This document shows, piece by piece, positions 53,024 to 61,957 of a stretch of 64,000 bases of DNA (positions are counted from its first letter, which is position 1; every line of letters starts with the position of its first letter). The translations under genes and the position numbers were made by a program. Below the pieces are notes generated by a model that searched no databases, had not been told where the DNA came from, and saw only the letters and a list, made by a program, of their open reading frames with translations. Source of the stretch: Sporosarcina ureae (GTDB lineage Bacteria; Bacillota; Bacilli; Bacillales_A; Planococcaceae); NCBI RefSeq assembly GCF_002082015.1, contig NZ_CP015109.1, positions 2,261,001 to 2,325,000 of the forward strand, in the 5' to 3' direction.

Positions 53024-53264
53024 TTGCTTAGCATGAATTTATTTAATACATTAGTGATTCTAGGTGATTGAAAAAATAGATTATTAGATGCAATCATAAA
53101 AGCGTAAAACTATTTTTTATAAAAACTATCTACCGTGAATGAAAGCCTTTGCATATAGAAATGTGCTAATTAAAGATGGAATCGATTTTTGGAGGGACAT
53201 GTATAGGCGAGATAATTTACAAAAGATTATTGATTTCTATAGGAAACCTTTTAACTGATTATAT

Positions 53265-53303
53265 GTGCTTGCACTCCGTGGAAATGCGTGCAAGCATTTT
53301 TTG
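53265..53303 (+). terminator. Terminator-like hairpin
   Basis: GTGCTTGCAC and GTGCAAGCAT pair (9 of 10) with a 13-base loop and are followed by TTTTTT. It lies about 420 bp after the second CoA-transferase gene. Confidence 0.65.
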
Positions 53304-53600
53304 TTTACCTAGCATGAGCCATAATAAGGTAGTGAAAAGTAAGTTCGAAATAAAAAAACTATCTTTTTATTCGCAGCGCAAATAGCCTTATTGCTTCGAA
53401 TTTTAAAGCATAAGAATTTTTCCTGTAAGTGAGCTGGATTTATGATGACTATTGCAGGAACACAACTAATAAATCATGATCTTGCGGGAATGAAGACTAT
53501 TCTTCGATGTACAGCCTTTTTTATAAAGGTACCTGTACACGAAACTTTCATAAATGTTTAAACATTAACGTTTGTTTCTCACACAGGTACTGTTTTATAA

Positions 53601-54162
53601 GAAGCGACAGTAGAAGCATTCGGGGACAACGTATTGGAAGGGTATTTCTACAAGCGGGCCTGTCGGCGTATCCGACGATGCCACCAGACGATCCGGAAAT
53701 ATAACGAAGAAATAGGACAGCTGATCAATCTCGAATCCAACATCTCCTCCCATCAAGGCAATGAAATCGTCAAAACGTTGACTGTCATCACGATGCTCTT
53801 CACGCCAGTAGCGACTTGGGGTGCCTTATGGGGAATGAACTTCAAATTCATGCCCGAACTCGATTGGAAATATGGCTATTTGGGAGCCATCCTCGTCATC
53901 GCTTTTTCTACGTGGAGTTTATATTACTACTTAAAAAAGAAAAACTGGATCGGTAGCGTATTGAAAAGCTCGAAAGATAAGAATTTCTAGTGTGACGGAT
54001 CACCGAGTACCTCTTCCAAGTAACCAAGTGGAAGTCAGCCAATCCAAAAAGTAAAAGTGCTATCCTAAAACGGAATAGCACTTTTACTCATTTGATAGCC
54101 AAGTACATCCATTATTTACATTGGGTCACGACACATACTTCGATTCAATTAATTCCACAATC
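53601..54162 (+). repeat. 562-bp direct duplication, right copy, with a truncated corA
   Basis: A copy of 41383-41944. It holds the last 130 codons of corA (53601-53990, still open, with GMN and both membrane helices), the shared terminator (54053-54085) and a fragment of the dehydrogenase end. It has no start codon or ribosome site for the corA part, which is therefore a pseudogene. The 340 bp that follow (54163-54508) hold only a terminator. Confidence 0.9.
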
Positions 54163-54466
54163 TAGCGTATCATCTTCAAAAGTGAATGTATAATCACTAC
54201 CAGAATAACCTCATGAAAAGAAGTTGTCGCACAAAACACGTGCCTCAGCTCTTTTTCGCATGTACTTTTAATATTAATTAAGATTAATTAACCATGTATG
54301 TTTACATTGTTAAAACACTCTCTTTAGGCACATTGATAAGCTGAATAATATGATTGAATAAAAGACATGAGAAGGAATTTAGGTGTAATAAATACAATTA
54401 TTGAAAAATCTCAACAATCGTATAGGATATAGATATAGACATTAAAAGAGTTTCAGAACACTTCAG

Positions 54467-54509
54467 ACTTACAAAAAAGTTGCGCGACAGCCTCAACTTT
54501 TTTGTAAGT
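54467..54509 (-). terminator. Terminator of the helicase/MazG operon
   Basis: A perfect 16-bp inverted repeat (54467-54482, 54494-54509) directly follows the helicase stop codon; its A/T blocks provide a T-run on the minus strand. Confidence 0.8.
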
Positions 54510-56926
54510 TAAATAGAATTCTTCTTCTCGAAATACCAATGCAACCGATACTCACAAATCTCCCTTACCCAGCCAAACAAAATAACTTCATGCTGCTCCT
54601 CAATTTCTATCTGCGTACCAAACACACCACCCTCAAACACAAACATTCCTTTAGAAGACCCACTCCACTTCGTCATCGGCATCGTAGCAATTAATTTAGC
54701 TACTTTACCTTCATCATATTTCCGAAGCAACCGACCTTGTCTATCTGATAGATCCGCATCACGACGATATGGCTTCTCCATTAAATACGCATGGAAGAAA
54801 GGGGCGACTTCATTTGGTGAAACAGGTCGATACCAGTCCGATGCGCCTCTTGTCAGCATGTACTTCAGTAGAATCATCTTATAGCTTTTATTCATCAAGG
54901 TTTTATTGATTTCAATGAGTAGGTCCCTATATTGCGTGAGGACTTCTTTCTCTAAATCACCGAGTTCACCCGCATACTCCAAAAGAATTGGATACGTCTT
55001 AAAATTCTGTTGAATCGCCTTCGCATCTTCATTCGCTTTCAAATGATACTCGAGATACGTCGGGCGGTGTCCAAGCTCTGCTTTCAAATCGAAATACGCA
55101 TCGATCAATCGTTGTTGAATCGGTTCGTTTTGTTTCATTGCTTCAAGTAAGTCGATGATAGCTGTTTCAAAATGGAATTCGAAATTGCCGCTCTCGGTAA
55201 ATGTTTCGCTGTTAATCTTTGTAGGTAATTCTTTGTTTTCGTTAAATACTTCGAACTTCTTTCGTGCGTTGCGATAGTTTCCGATTAGGTCGATGATTAC
55301 GCAATGTGATTTGCCGGTAGCTAGACGTAAACCGCGTCCGATTTGTTGGGTGAAGACGGTGAGTGATTCGGTAGGGCGCGCGAATAGGAGTGTGTCTACG
55401 CTCGGGATATCGACGCCTTCGTTGAATAGATCGACGGTGAAGATGATGTCGAGTTGGCCTGTTTCTAGCAAGTTGCGTGCGGTAGTACGGGTTTGTCGGT
55501 CCGTGCTGCCGTGTAAGGCGAGTGAACGGTAGCCGGCTTCTGTGAAATAGTCGCTTAAGTAGATGGCTTGTTTGATGGAGGAACAGAATCCGATCGTGCG
55601 GGTCTTTTTGTTTTTGTTCCATGCGTCGAGTACTGCTTCTGCGTAACTGTCACGTACTTGCAAGCGCAGTAATTCTTCTTCGTCGTAGCGATTATTGTGC
55701 CACTTCAGTTGGCTGTAATCCGTTTCGTCGAGTACACCATAGTAGACGAAAGGGGAGAGCCAGTTTTGCCGAATAGCGTCTAGGAAGTGAATCGAGATTG
55801 CTTCGTTACCGTCGCATAGGCTGTAGACATCTTTGTTGTCAAGTCGGTCGGGTGTCGCGGTTAGACCAAGTAGGAACTCTGGTTTGAAGTAGTCGAGTAC
55901 TCGCTCGTATGTAGTGGCGGCAGCATGATGGAATTCGTCTACGACAACTAGATCGAACGCAGTCGGAGAGAATTGGTGCAAGTGGTATTGCCTCGCGAGT
56001 GTCTGGATCGATGCGAAGACGAATTCCGTGTCTGCTTGTCTCTGCTGGCCGTTGTAGATCCCGCTTGTACGATTCGGAAAGACCCGTGCGAATGAAGCTT
56101 GTGCCTGTGTGAGTAGTTCTTCGCGATGGGCGATAAAGAGTACGCGTTTATATGATTCTGCGAAAAAGGCTGCGAGATATGTTTTCCCGAGTCCCGTCGC
56201 GAGGACGACGAGTGCCTTTTCATAGCCGGCTTCAACTGTTTGATTGAGCGCAGTGAGAGCTAGCTGTTGGGCAGGTCGTGGGTCCAAGACAGACGATTGG
56301 TAAGGTGCTGTTGGATCGACGATGCTGCTTTCTTCTTGTTCCGTTGCGCCGAATGTCATTTCGATTTCAGTTTGGGGTTCCCATACCGAACTAAAGGGTA
56401 GTTTCCGATTCGTTTCGTCGTATCGTGTTCTATACAAATCGATTTGTTCATTGTTGATCGGCACCGTGTTTGGAGATAAGAACATCTTCATGAATTCATC
56501 TGCAGACGTTTCGAAAATTTCTTCGTCGACTGCCGATGGTGCGTAGAGGTTCCATTCGACACCTTTCGTTAAAGCGGAACGCGATAAGTTAGACGAGCCA
56601 ATGATGACGGTCGAGCTGTTTTTTGATTTGAATAGATACGCTTTTGGATGAAAGGACGTACCGCCACTTTCAATCATGCGAAGTTCGGCAGTGGGTACTC
56701 CTTCATGTAATAGTTGCAGTGCATCGGGTTGTGTAATTGATAAATAATCACCGGTTAGTATTTTGATATCCGCGCCACGCATAGAAGCATCACGTAAAAC
56801 GGGGAGTACTTCCTTCACGCCAGTTTTCATCATGAACGCTGTCATCCAGTAGATCGTATCCGCTTCCGCAGTTAGTCGTTTTAAGTCATCTAGCAAATTT
56901 TTCGTCAGTAGGCGTAGCTTAGTCAT
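54509..56926 (-). CDS. PLD-type nuclease / superfamily-2 helicase fusion
   Basis: An 805-residue protein. Residues about 1-165 form a phospholipase D-like domain with FHPKAYLF (His-x-Lys) and IIGSSNLSRSAL. The middle (about 225-440) is a DEAD/DEAH-type motor with Walker A LATGLGKTYLA, box VVVDEFHHAAA and motif III LLGLTATPDR. Helicase C (about 440-600) has motif VI QQIGRGLRLATGK. The last 200 residues are an uncharacterised region similar in position to DUF3427. The ATG at 56926 follows GGTGGAAG and overlaps the upstream MazG-like gene by 8 bp. Fusions of this plan are linked with restriction or defence; that role is inferred. Confidence 0.85.
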   Translation of the reverse strand: MTKLRLLTKNLLDDLKRLTAEADTIYWMTAFMMKTGVKEVLPVLRDASMRGADIKILTGDYLSITQPDALQLLHEGVPTAELRMIESGGTSFHPKAYLFKSKNSSTVIIGSSNLSRSALTKGVEWNLYAPSAVDEEIFETSADEFMKMFLSPNTVPINNEQIDLYRTRYDETNRKLPFSSVWEPQTEIEMTFGATEQEESSIVDPTAPYQSSVLDPRPAQQLALTALNQTVEAGYEKALVVLATGLGKTYLAAFFAESYKRVLFIAHREELLTQAQASFARVFPNRTSGIYNGQQRQADTEFVFASIQTLARQYHLHQFSPTAFDLVVVDEFHHAAATTYERVLDYFKPEFLLGLTATPDRLDNKDVYSLCDGNEAISIHFLDAIRQNWLSPFVYYGVLDETDYSQLKWHNNRYDEEELLRLQVRDSYAEAVLDAWNKNKKTRTIGFCSSIKQAIYLSDYFTEAGYRSLALHGSTDRQTRTTARNLLETGQLDIIFTVDLFNEGVDIPSVDTLLFARPTESLTVFTQQIGRGLRLATGKSHCVIIDLIGNYRNARKKFEVFNENKELPTKINSETFTESGNFEFHFETAIIDLLEAMKQNEPIQQRLIDAYFDLKAELGHRPTYLEYHLKANEDAKAIQQNFKTYPILLEYAGELGDLEKEVLTQYRDLLIEINKTLMNKSYKMILLKYMLTRGASDWYRPVSPNEVAPFFHAYLMEKPYRRDADLSDRQGRLLRKYDEGKVAKLIATMPMTKWSGSSKGMFVFEGGVFGTQIEIEEQHEVILFGWVREICEYRLHWYFEKKNSI

Positions 56927-57245
56927 CCGCCACTTCCACCAAATAAATTCTTTCCTCAAATCCGCCACGTGCTGTAGCTTTCTCCGCACGTACAGCTTCT
57001 AGTTCCTCAACCGTCGCGCCGTGATAAGCCGCTGCCGCGTGAATGAGTTCCAATAGGTCAGACAGTTCCTCCACAGCATCTTCTGCGTTCGTTGCTTCTT
57101 CGTACTCCGCTAGTTCTTCGTGCATTTTCTTATGTAGTTCAGCTATGTATTGTGAGTCATTCAACGTATGCGTGACGCACGTTTTTCCGTCGGCTTCGAT
57201 GATCTCTGGGATGAGGTCGCGGACGAGTTTATTATAGATCGGCAT
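56919..57245 (-). CDS. MazG-like nucleotide pyrophosphohydrolase
   Basis: A 108-residue all-helical protein. The metal-binding pattern EELAEYEEA ... AVEELSDLLELIHA (E-x-x-E then E-x-x-D) is that of the MazG/HisE group. It opens with the conserved YNKLVRDLIPEII of the YvdC/phosphoribosyl-ATP-pyrophosphohydrolase-like subfamily. Such enzymes hydrolyse (d)NTPs to the monophosphate and PPi. GGAGAGACC precedes the ATG. It overlaps the helicase gene, so the two proteins are co-made; nucleotide depletion alongside nucleic acid attack would fit an anti-phage role, but this is inference. Confidence 0.85.
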   Translation of the reverse strand: MPIYNKLVRDLIPEIIEADGKTCVTHTLNDSQYIAELHKKMHEELAEYEEATNAEDAVEELSDLLELIHAAAAYHGATVEELEAVRAEKATARGGFEERIYLVEVADD

Positions 57246-57537
57246 AGGGGTCTCTCCTTTGACTTTGTTAGTTGCTTCATTCTACCATAATTCGTCATTT
57301 GCTGTGATAGCAGAAAGGATTTCATTATCTAATTGTCGGAAAATATCATATAATTAACATGATAGTTAAAAATTATGTAGACCTATAGCCTAAAAAGTCT
57401 AAAAATGATTGACTACTATAGGCAATTAGTAAATAATAAATAATAAGTACTTCGTTTCACATAACATTAGTTGTGAGTATTAAGAATCATTATAAACTAT
57501 AAATTTACCTATCTAATAAGTTGAGAAGGAGGAGCGA

Positions 57538-59568
57538 ATGTTTTCGACATCAGACTTTCAAGAATACACACAAATATTCGGAACCTATTCACTGAAGATG
57601 ATTGTAGTCTCTTTTTTAGTGATGGGATTCGCATCCTATACCGCACTCGTATTATTTGAACGCATGCAAAAACCAAGTATCTTCAAACGGGAAGTGTGGC
57701 TGGTACTCACTTCTTTGTCCCTAGCATTCGGGGTATGGTCTACGCATTTTTTAACATTTAATTCGCTATGGTTACCTATTGAGATCCGTGTACATTATGG
57801 TTGGGCCATTATGTGTATTTTGCCGATTTTTCTTGCGGTGTTGCTAATCATTCAACTTGTGCAAAGTCCCTTGAGAGTACGCTGGCGATATGTAGTAGCT
57901 GCGCTGCTCATTGTCATCGGGATGGGTACGATGCATTTTTTAGGCGTAAAGTCGATTAAGTTAAATGCCTATGTTAGTTTTGATTGGAAAGTAGTGCTTG
58001 CGAGCAGTATAGTAGGTGGTTTATTTGCCTTTCTAGCTATTCACGGTACGCGTAAGGCGAAGCGTAGTGGGATTTCTAAAGTACTCGCCGCTTTGTATTT
58101 GTCAGTAGGTACGCTTACGATGCATTACTTTATCATAGGGGGTACCCACTATTACATAGAAGAAGGACAAGCGTTACATGAATCTGCCATGCACATGGAT
58201 ATTATGAATGTGTTGATCGGCATTGGAGTTGGGCTGTTACTTTTTGGGATGTTAATGACCTCTTATATTGATCGCTATGTCGATTATTGGCTGAAGTATT
58301 ATGATGTGTTGACGAAATTGCCGAATCGACGCAATTGGGAGCGGTGTTTGACAGATGATATCGCAATAGGAGACGTCGCCATTTGGAATTTCCCTGATCT
58401 GCAGCGTATTAATCAATTATACGGCTATACAGAAGGAGATAAAATTTTGAAGGAACTCGGTGCGTTGCTTGCGAAGTGGAAACCTTCATACGCACAGTTG
58501 TATCGTGTCAGCGGAAATCGGTATTTATTTTGTGTAGAGCAGGCGGGACGAACTACGGACTTTTATAAGAGCCTTGTGATCATGCAGCGTGAAATGGATC
58601 AACTATTGGCTATTCCGAATCAAGAGATGCGCTATGCATGTGGATTAGCTAAGGCTGATCAGAACAAGTCTGTGAAGACATTGTATAAAGAGGCGTTGAT
58701 GGTTGTGGAACAAGCGGCCGCTTCGCATGAGTGGGGATTGTTGACGTTCGACCCCGTCATCCACGGAAAGTCCTATGAGCAAGATGTCTTGCGCGATATT
58801 TCCGAGGCGTTGGATGAAAAACATATCTATTTGGTCTACCAACCGAAAGTAAAAGGGGCTGCACATGAGTTCGTCGGTGTGGAAGCATTGCTTCGCTGGA
58901 CGCATCCAGAACTTGGTGCGATCCCGCCCATGACGTTTGTTCCCATATTGGAGCGAGAAGGGCGAATGGGTGAAGTGACGGACTGGATTATTCGCGAAGT
59001 GTGCAGACAGATTCATAATTGGGATTCGCAAGGCATTCATGTGCCGCAAGTGGCGATTAATATCCCTGGTGAATACGTGACGGAACCGGGTTTGCTTGAT
59101 TTGTTATGGAAAGAAACGAATGCGTACCGATTTGACCCCAGCCGTATTGAACTGGAGATGACGGAAACGAGTACCGCGAAATCCACCACTCAGGCTATTG
59201 CTGCGATGAAGCGATTCAGGCGTTATGGATTCTCGATTGCACTCGATGATTTTGGGACAGGTGTGTCGTCTTTGTCCTTTTTACAGCGGATGCCCATTAC
59301 GACGTTGAAGATCGATAAGTCCTTTACGGATGGGGTACCGGCACCGGCGAAGAAGTGCGCGGTGCTAAATGCCATACTAACGCTTGGGTGCTCGATGGAC
59401 CTGAACATAGTCGTCGAAGGGGTAGAGCAAGTAGAACAAGTGGAATTTCTGCTTGATTTGAAACCGGATTTGACCTTCCAAGGGTACTATTTCTCAAAAC
59501 CATTGACCGTTCCACAATTTGAAAACTGGCTAGCGGAATCGATGAAGCGAGGATTCGTCCACCCATAA
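57538..59568 (+). CDS. MHYT-GGDEF-EAL protein, probable c-di-GMP phosphodiesterase
   Basis: A 676-residue membrane protein. The N-terminal 240 residues hold about seven helices with MHYT-type repeats (GVWSTHFLTF, GMGTMHFLGV, GTLTMHYFII), proposed to bind a metal and sense gas or redox. The GGDEF domain (about 255-390) is degenerate: SGNRYLF replaces the active GGDEF loop, so it should not make c-di-GMP. The EAL domain (about 415-665) keeps VEALLRW, ELEMTET, ALDDFGTG, LKIDKSF and VVEGVE, so hydrolysis is likely. AAGGAGGAG precedes the ATG. It lies before cheV, linking it to motility control. The gap 57246-57537 holds no gene or riboswitch that I can see. Confidence 0.9.
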   Translation: MFSTSDFQEYTQIFGTYSLKMIVVSFLVMGFASYTALVLFERMQKPSIFKREVWLVLTSLSLAFGVWSTHFLTFNSLWLPIEIRVHYGWAIMCILPIFLAVLLIIQLVQSPLRVRWRYVVAALLIVIGMGTMHFLGVKSIKLNAYVSFDWKVVLASSIVGGLFAFLAIHGTRKAKRSGISKVLAALYLSVGTLTMHYFIIGGTHYYIEEGQALHESAMHMDIMNVLIGIGVGLLLFGMLMTSYIDRYVDYWLKYYDVLTKLPNRRNWERCLTDDIAIGDVAIWNFPDLQRINQLYGYTEGDKILKELGALLAKWKPSYAQLYRVSGNRYLFCVEQAGRTTDFYKSLVIMQREMDQLLAIPNQEMRYACGLAKADQNKSVKTLYKEALMVVEQAAASHEWGLLTFDPVIHGKSYEQDVLRDISEALDEKHIYLVYQPKVKGAAHEFVGVEALLRWTHPELGAIPPMTFVPILEREGRMGEVTDWIIREVCRQIHNWDSQGIHVPQVAINIPGEYVTEPGLLDLLWKETNAYRFDPSRIELEMTETSTAKSTTQAIAAMKRFRRYGFSIALDDFGTGVSSLSFLQRMPITTLKIDKSFTDGVPAPAKKCAVLNAILTLGCSMDLNIVVEGVEQVEQVEFLLDLKPDLTFQGYYFSKPLTVPQFENWLAESMKRGFVHP

Positions 59569-59714
59569 CGTTGTGCTAGTAGTAGATTTATTTTCACTGC
59601 CATAGATTAATAGACAATTGGTGTGATATACTAGTTCTATTGCACCAATGAATTGTATATTCTATGAACGCATATAATAGTAATAGACCATATCGTCTGA
59701 GAGGGTGAAAGAAT

Positions 59715-60620
59715 GTGTCCAATGAGTCAGGTATTTTACTGGAAAGCGGTACGAATGAGTTGGAGATCGTCGGATTTGAGATGCAAGGAAATCGTTATGG
59801 CATTAATGTGATCAAAGTGAAGGAAATTATCATGCCGTTGAAGATTACGCCGATTCCCCATGCCCACTTTGCGGTGGAAGGCATTATTCAGTTGCGCGGT
59901 GAAGTGTTGCCGGTCATCAACATGGAGAAAATATTAGGAATGGCACCTTCAAGCCATCCAGACGATGCCAAGTATATCGTCGCTGCTTTCAATAAACAAA
60001 CGGTCGTCTTCCGTGTACATAACGTGACGCAGATCCACCGTATTTCTTGGAATCAAATCGAGAAACCTTCTGGCATTTATGCAGCAGAGAACTCTCAAGT
60101 GATTGGCGTCATCAAGCTGGATGGCGAAATGTTGTTGTTGCTTGATTTTGAAAAGATCATTATGGATATTAATCCGGATGCAGGGATTAACGTGGAGCAA
60201 GTGAAGAAGCTTGGGAAGCGTGAACGGTCAGATAAACGCATTTTGATTGCGGAAGATTCTCCGTTATTGCGTAAATTATTGTATGACACGCTCAGTGAAG
60301 CAGGCTACGCGAATCTCGACTTTTATGAAAACGGCAAAGATGCGTTTGATTATTTGGAGTCGCTAGTGGCGGATGGTATCGATGTGAAGAAGGAAATTCA
60401 GTTGGTGATCACAGATATCGAGATGCCGCAAATGGACGGTCATCACTTTACCAAACGGATTCGTGAAACGCCAAAACTTATGGACTTGCCGGTAATCATT
60501 TTTTCTTCACTCATCACGGATGACCTGAAACATAAAGGGGACAGTGTGGGAGCGGACGATCAAGTGAGTAAGCCGGAAATTGCAGAATTGGTATTGAAGA
60601 TTGATACGTATATATTGTGA
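59715..60620 (+). CDS. cheV: Chemotaxis coupling protein CheV
   Basis: A 301-residue protein. The CheW-like domain (about 12-155; GIIQLRGEVLPVINMEKILG) couples receptors to CheA. The receiver domain (about 175-300) has the phospho-acceptor Asp in LVITDIEMPQMDG and Lys in QVSKPEI. The GTG at 59715 has AGGGTG 7 nt upstream. CheV acts in adaptation, together with CheW, in Bacillus. The gap before it (59569-59714) may hold its own promoter. Confidence 0.93.
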   Translation: MSNESGILLESGTNELEIVGFEMQGNRYGINVIKVKEIIMPLKITPIPHAHFAVEGIIQLRGEVLPVINMEKILGMAPSSHPDDAKYIVAAFNKQTVVFRVHNVTQIHRISWNQIEKPSGIYAAENSQVIGVIKLDGEMLLLLDFEKIIMDINPDAGINVEQVKKLGKRERSDKRILIAEDSPLLRKLLYDTLSEAGYANLDFYENGKDAFDYLESLVADGIDVKKEIQLVITDIEMPQMDGHHFTKRIRETPKLMDLPVIIFSSLITDDLKHKGDSVGADDQVSKPEIAELVLKIDTYIL

Positions 60621-60626
60621 AACTAG

Positions 60627-60654
60627 ACTTCCGCGTAAGTGCGGAGGTTTTTTT
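60627..60654 (+). terminator. Terminator after cheV
   Basis: ACTTCCGC pairs with GCGGAGGT around a short loop and is followed by TTTTTT. Confidence 0.85.
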
Positions 60655-60665
60655 ATGTAAACACT

Positions 60666-60701
60666 ACAAGCCACTTTCCGTTTGACAGGAAAGTGGCTTG
60701 T
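60666..60701. terminator. Strong hairpin between cheV and the small minus-strand gene
   Basis: A perfect 14-bp inverted repeat (60666-60679, 60688-60701) has no clear T-run on either side. It is probably the terminator of the convergent small gene or a backup for cheV. Confidence 0.55.
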
Positions 60702-60738
60702 GGTCGTTATATGGAATGATTTTGGTAGATTTACTAGA

Positions 60739-60918
60739 TTATTTGTTATCGTCGGAACCTTGATTTTCACGTGATCCGGTTACATCTTCTGGAGCAGGCT
60801 TTTTTCTAATATCGTAATACTTATCCGCTCCAATACCGCCTTCACCAATCATCTTGGAAATTTCCTTCGTCCGCATCTCGTTCTTTTTAATAATTTCTAT
60901 TCTGTCGTCTTTAGCCAT
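60739..60918 (-). CDS. Small acidic/basic hypothetical protein (59 aa)
   Basis: A 59-residue soluble protein, very rich in charged residues (MAKDDRIEIIKKNEMRTKEI at the start, a tail with SRENQGSDDNK). The ATG at 60918 has AGGAGG 8 nt upstream; the longer frame to 60960 contains that site. The middle, GEGGIGADKYYDIRKK, looks conserved-type but is not recognised. High charge and size recall small spore or stress proteins; that is only a suggestion. Confidence 0.7.
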   Translation of the reverse strand: MAKDDRIEIIKKNEMRTKEISKMIGEGGIGADKYYDIRKKPAPEDVTGSRENQGSDDNK

Positions 60919-61152
60919 TTGCAATTCCTCCTTATAATAAAAGACCCATGTGCTTTTCAAGAAAGAGAATCTGACTCCACTTCTATTTTACCATAGTAGA
61001 GTAGACGATTGCGAATAATCGAATATATCCTCACTATTTATTTAATTGTGTACTAGTCTATTCATGGTATGTAATAAATGGAACTAATGGTATATTTATT
61101 GGAAGTAGTTACGTGTGACTTTGAAAGTGGAATGACAGGAGCTATAGATCAA

Positions 61153-61563
61153 TTGAGGAAATTATTCGTGTTACTGGTCATTGCGAGTGTGTTGGTAGGG
61201 TGTGGCGGGAAGCAATTATCTTATTCGGAAGTGACGGTCAACAAAGTGGATGCAGAAGTGAAAAGCTTTATTGATGGAATAGAAACTGCTGATGACCCTG
61301 ATGGCAATGGTATTTATATGTACCATGAAACGAAAAAGGAACGATTCTTATATCTGAATCAAAATTTCTTGGATAACGGAAAAGGATTTGGTGAAGTAGA
61401 TATTAGAACGGATGAAGACACTTTCCAGATTTACTTGCAGGAGAATGATGAACCGACAGAAGATGAACATACATTATATAAAATTACATTGGATCGGACG
61501 TATGAGTATATGCGTGTTTTTAAAGACGATGAGGAAACGTATTTTCAGTTAATAGGCGTATGA
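61153..61563 (+). CDS. Small lipoprotein, unknown function
   Basis: A 136-residue exported lipoprotein. The signal peptide LRKLFVLLVIASVLVGC (read with Met at the start) ends with lipobox LVGC. The mature part is acidic and beta-rich (SYSEVTVNKVDAEVKSFID, then YKITLDRTYEYMRVF). The TTG at 61153 is 11 nt from AGGAG; the ATG at 61132 is an alternative that adds seven residues. Not recognised. It is followed 43 bp later by a small membrane protein gene. Confidence 0.65.
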   Translation: MRKLFVLLVIASVLVGCGGKQLSYSEVTVNKVDAEVKSFIDGIETADDPDGNGIYMYHETKKERFLYLNQNFLDNGKGFGEVDIRTDEDTFQIYLQENDEPTEDEHTLYKITLDRTYEYMRVFKDDEETYFQLIGV

Positions 61564-61606
61564 ATATAAAAGATATCAAGTGGAATGCAAGCAGAGGAGA
61601 GATCAT

Positions 61607-61810
61607 ATGAAGTTGGTCGGGTGTATTGTGGTGGCGGGTGTTTTGGGCATTTTGGCGTTAATCGGTCCAATAGGTTGGTATGCGTTAGCTGCTATTATTG
61701 TCGGAGTAATTTTTAGGTCATTTTGGTTGTTGAAAGAAATACATGAACATACCGTTCCTGTCGATCCATACGATGGAGTGAACGATGCAATACGAGAGAT
61801 ATATTCTTGA
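61607..61810 (+). CDS. Small membrane protein (67 aa)
   Basis: A 67-residue protein with one or two membrane helices (about 3-22 and 24-42, LGILALIGPIGWYALAAIIV) and an acidic tail ending in NDAIREIYS. The ATG at 61607 follows GAGGAGAG by about 5 nt. It is probably co-transcribed with the lipoprotein before it. Function unknown. The following 147 bp hold only a 23-codon frame that I do not support. Confidence 0.6.
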   Translation: MKLVGCIVVAGVLGILALIGPIGWYALAAIIVGVIFRSFWLLKEIHEHTVPVDPYDGVNDAIREIYS

Positions 61811-61957
61811 GCGCGAGGAACGGGAGAAGCATGAGCAAAGTGATTGAGATATGTGTGTCAATAGATTGTGCTGACGATTCACTACTATGGCGCGTTACAT
61901 GAATAAGGATCGTATTACGATCGGGTCAGATTACGGAAAGTGGGGTGAAAAACGGCT

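Noticed and set aside
53176..53385. 69-codon frame after the second CoA-transferase
   Set aside because: A terminator hairpin with a T-run lies inside it, and codon use looks random.
53601..53990. A second functional CorA protein
   Set aside because: Only the last 130 codons are present, as part of a 562-bp duplication, with no start signals.
57246..57537. c-di-GMP riboswitch before the MHYT-GGDEF-EAL gene
   Set aside because: The region is AT-rich and no conserved GGCAAA/tetraloop arrangement is visible.
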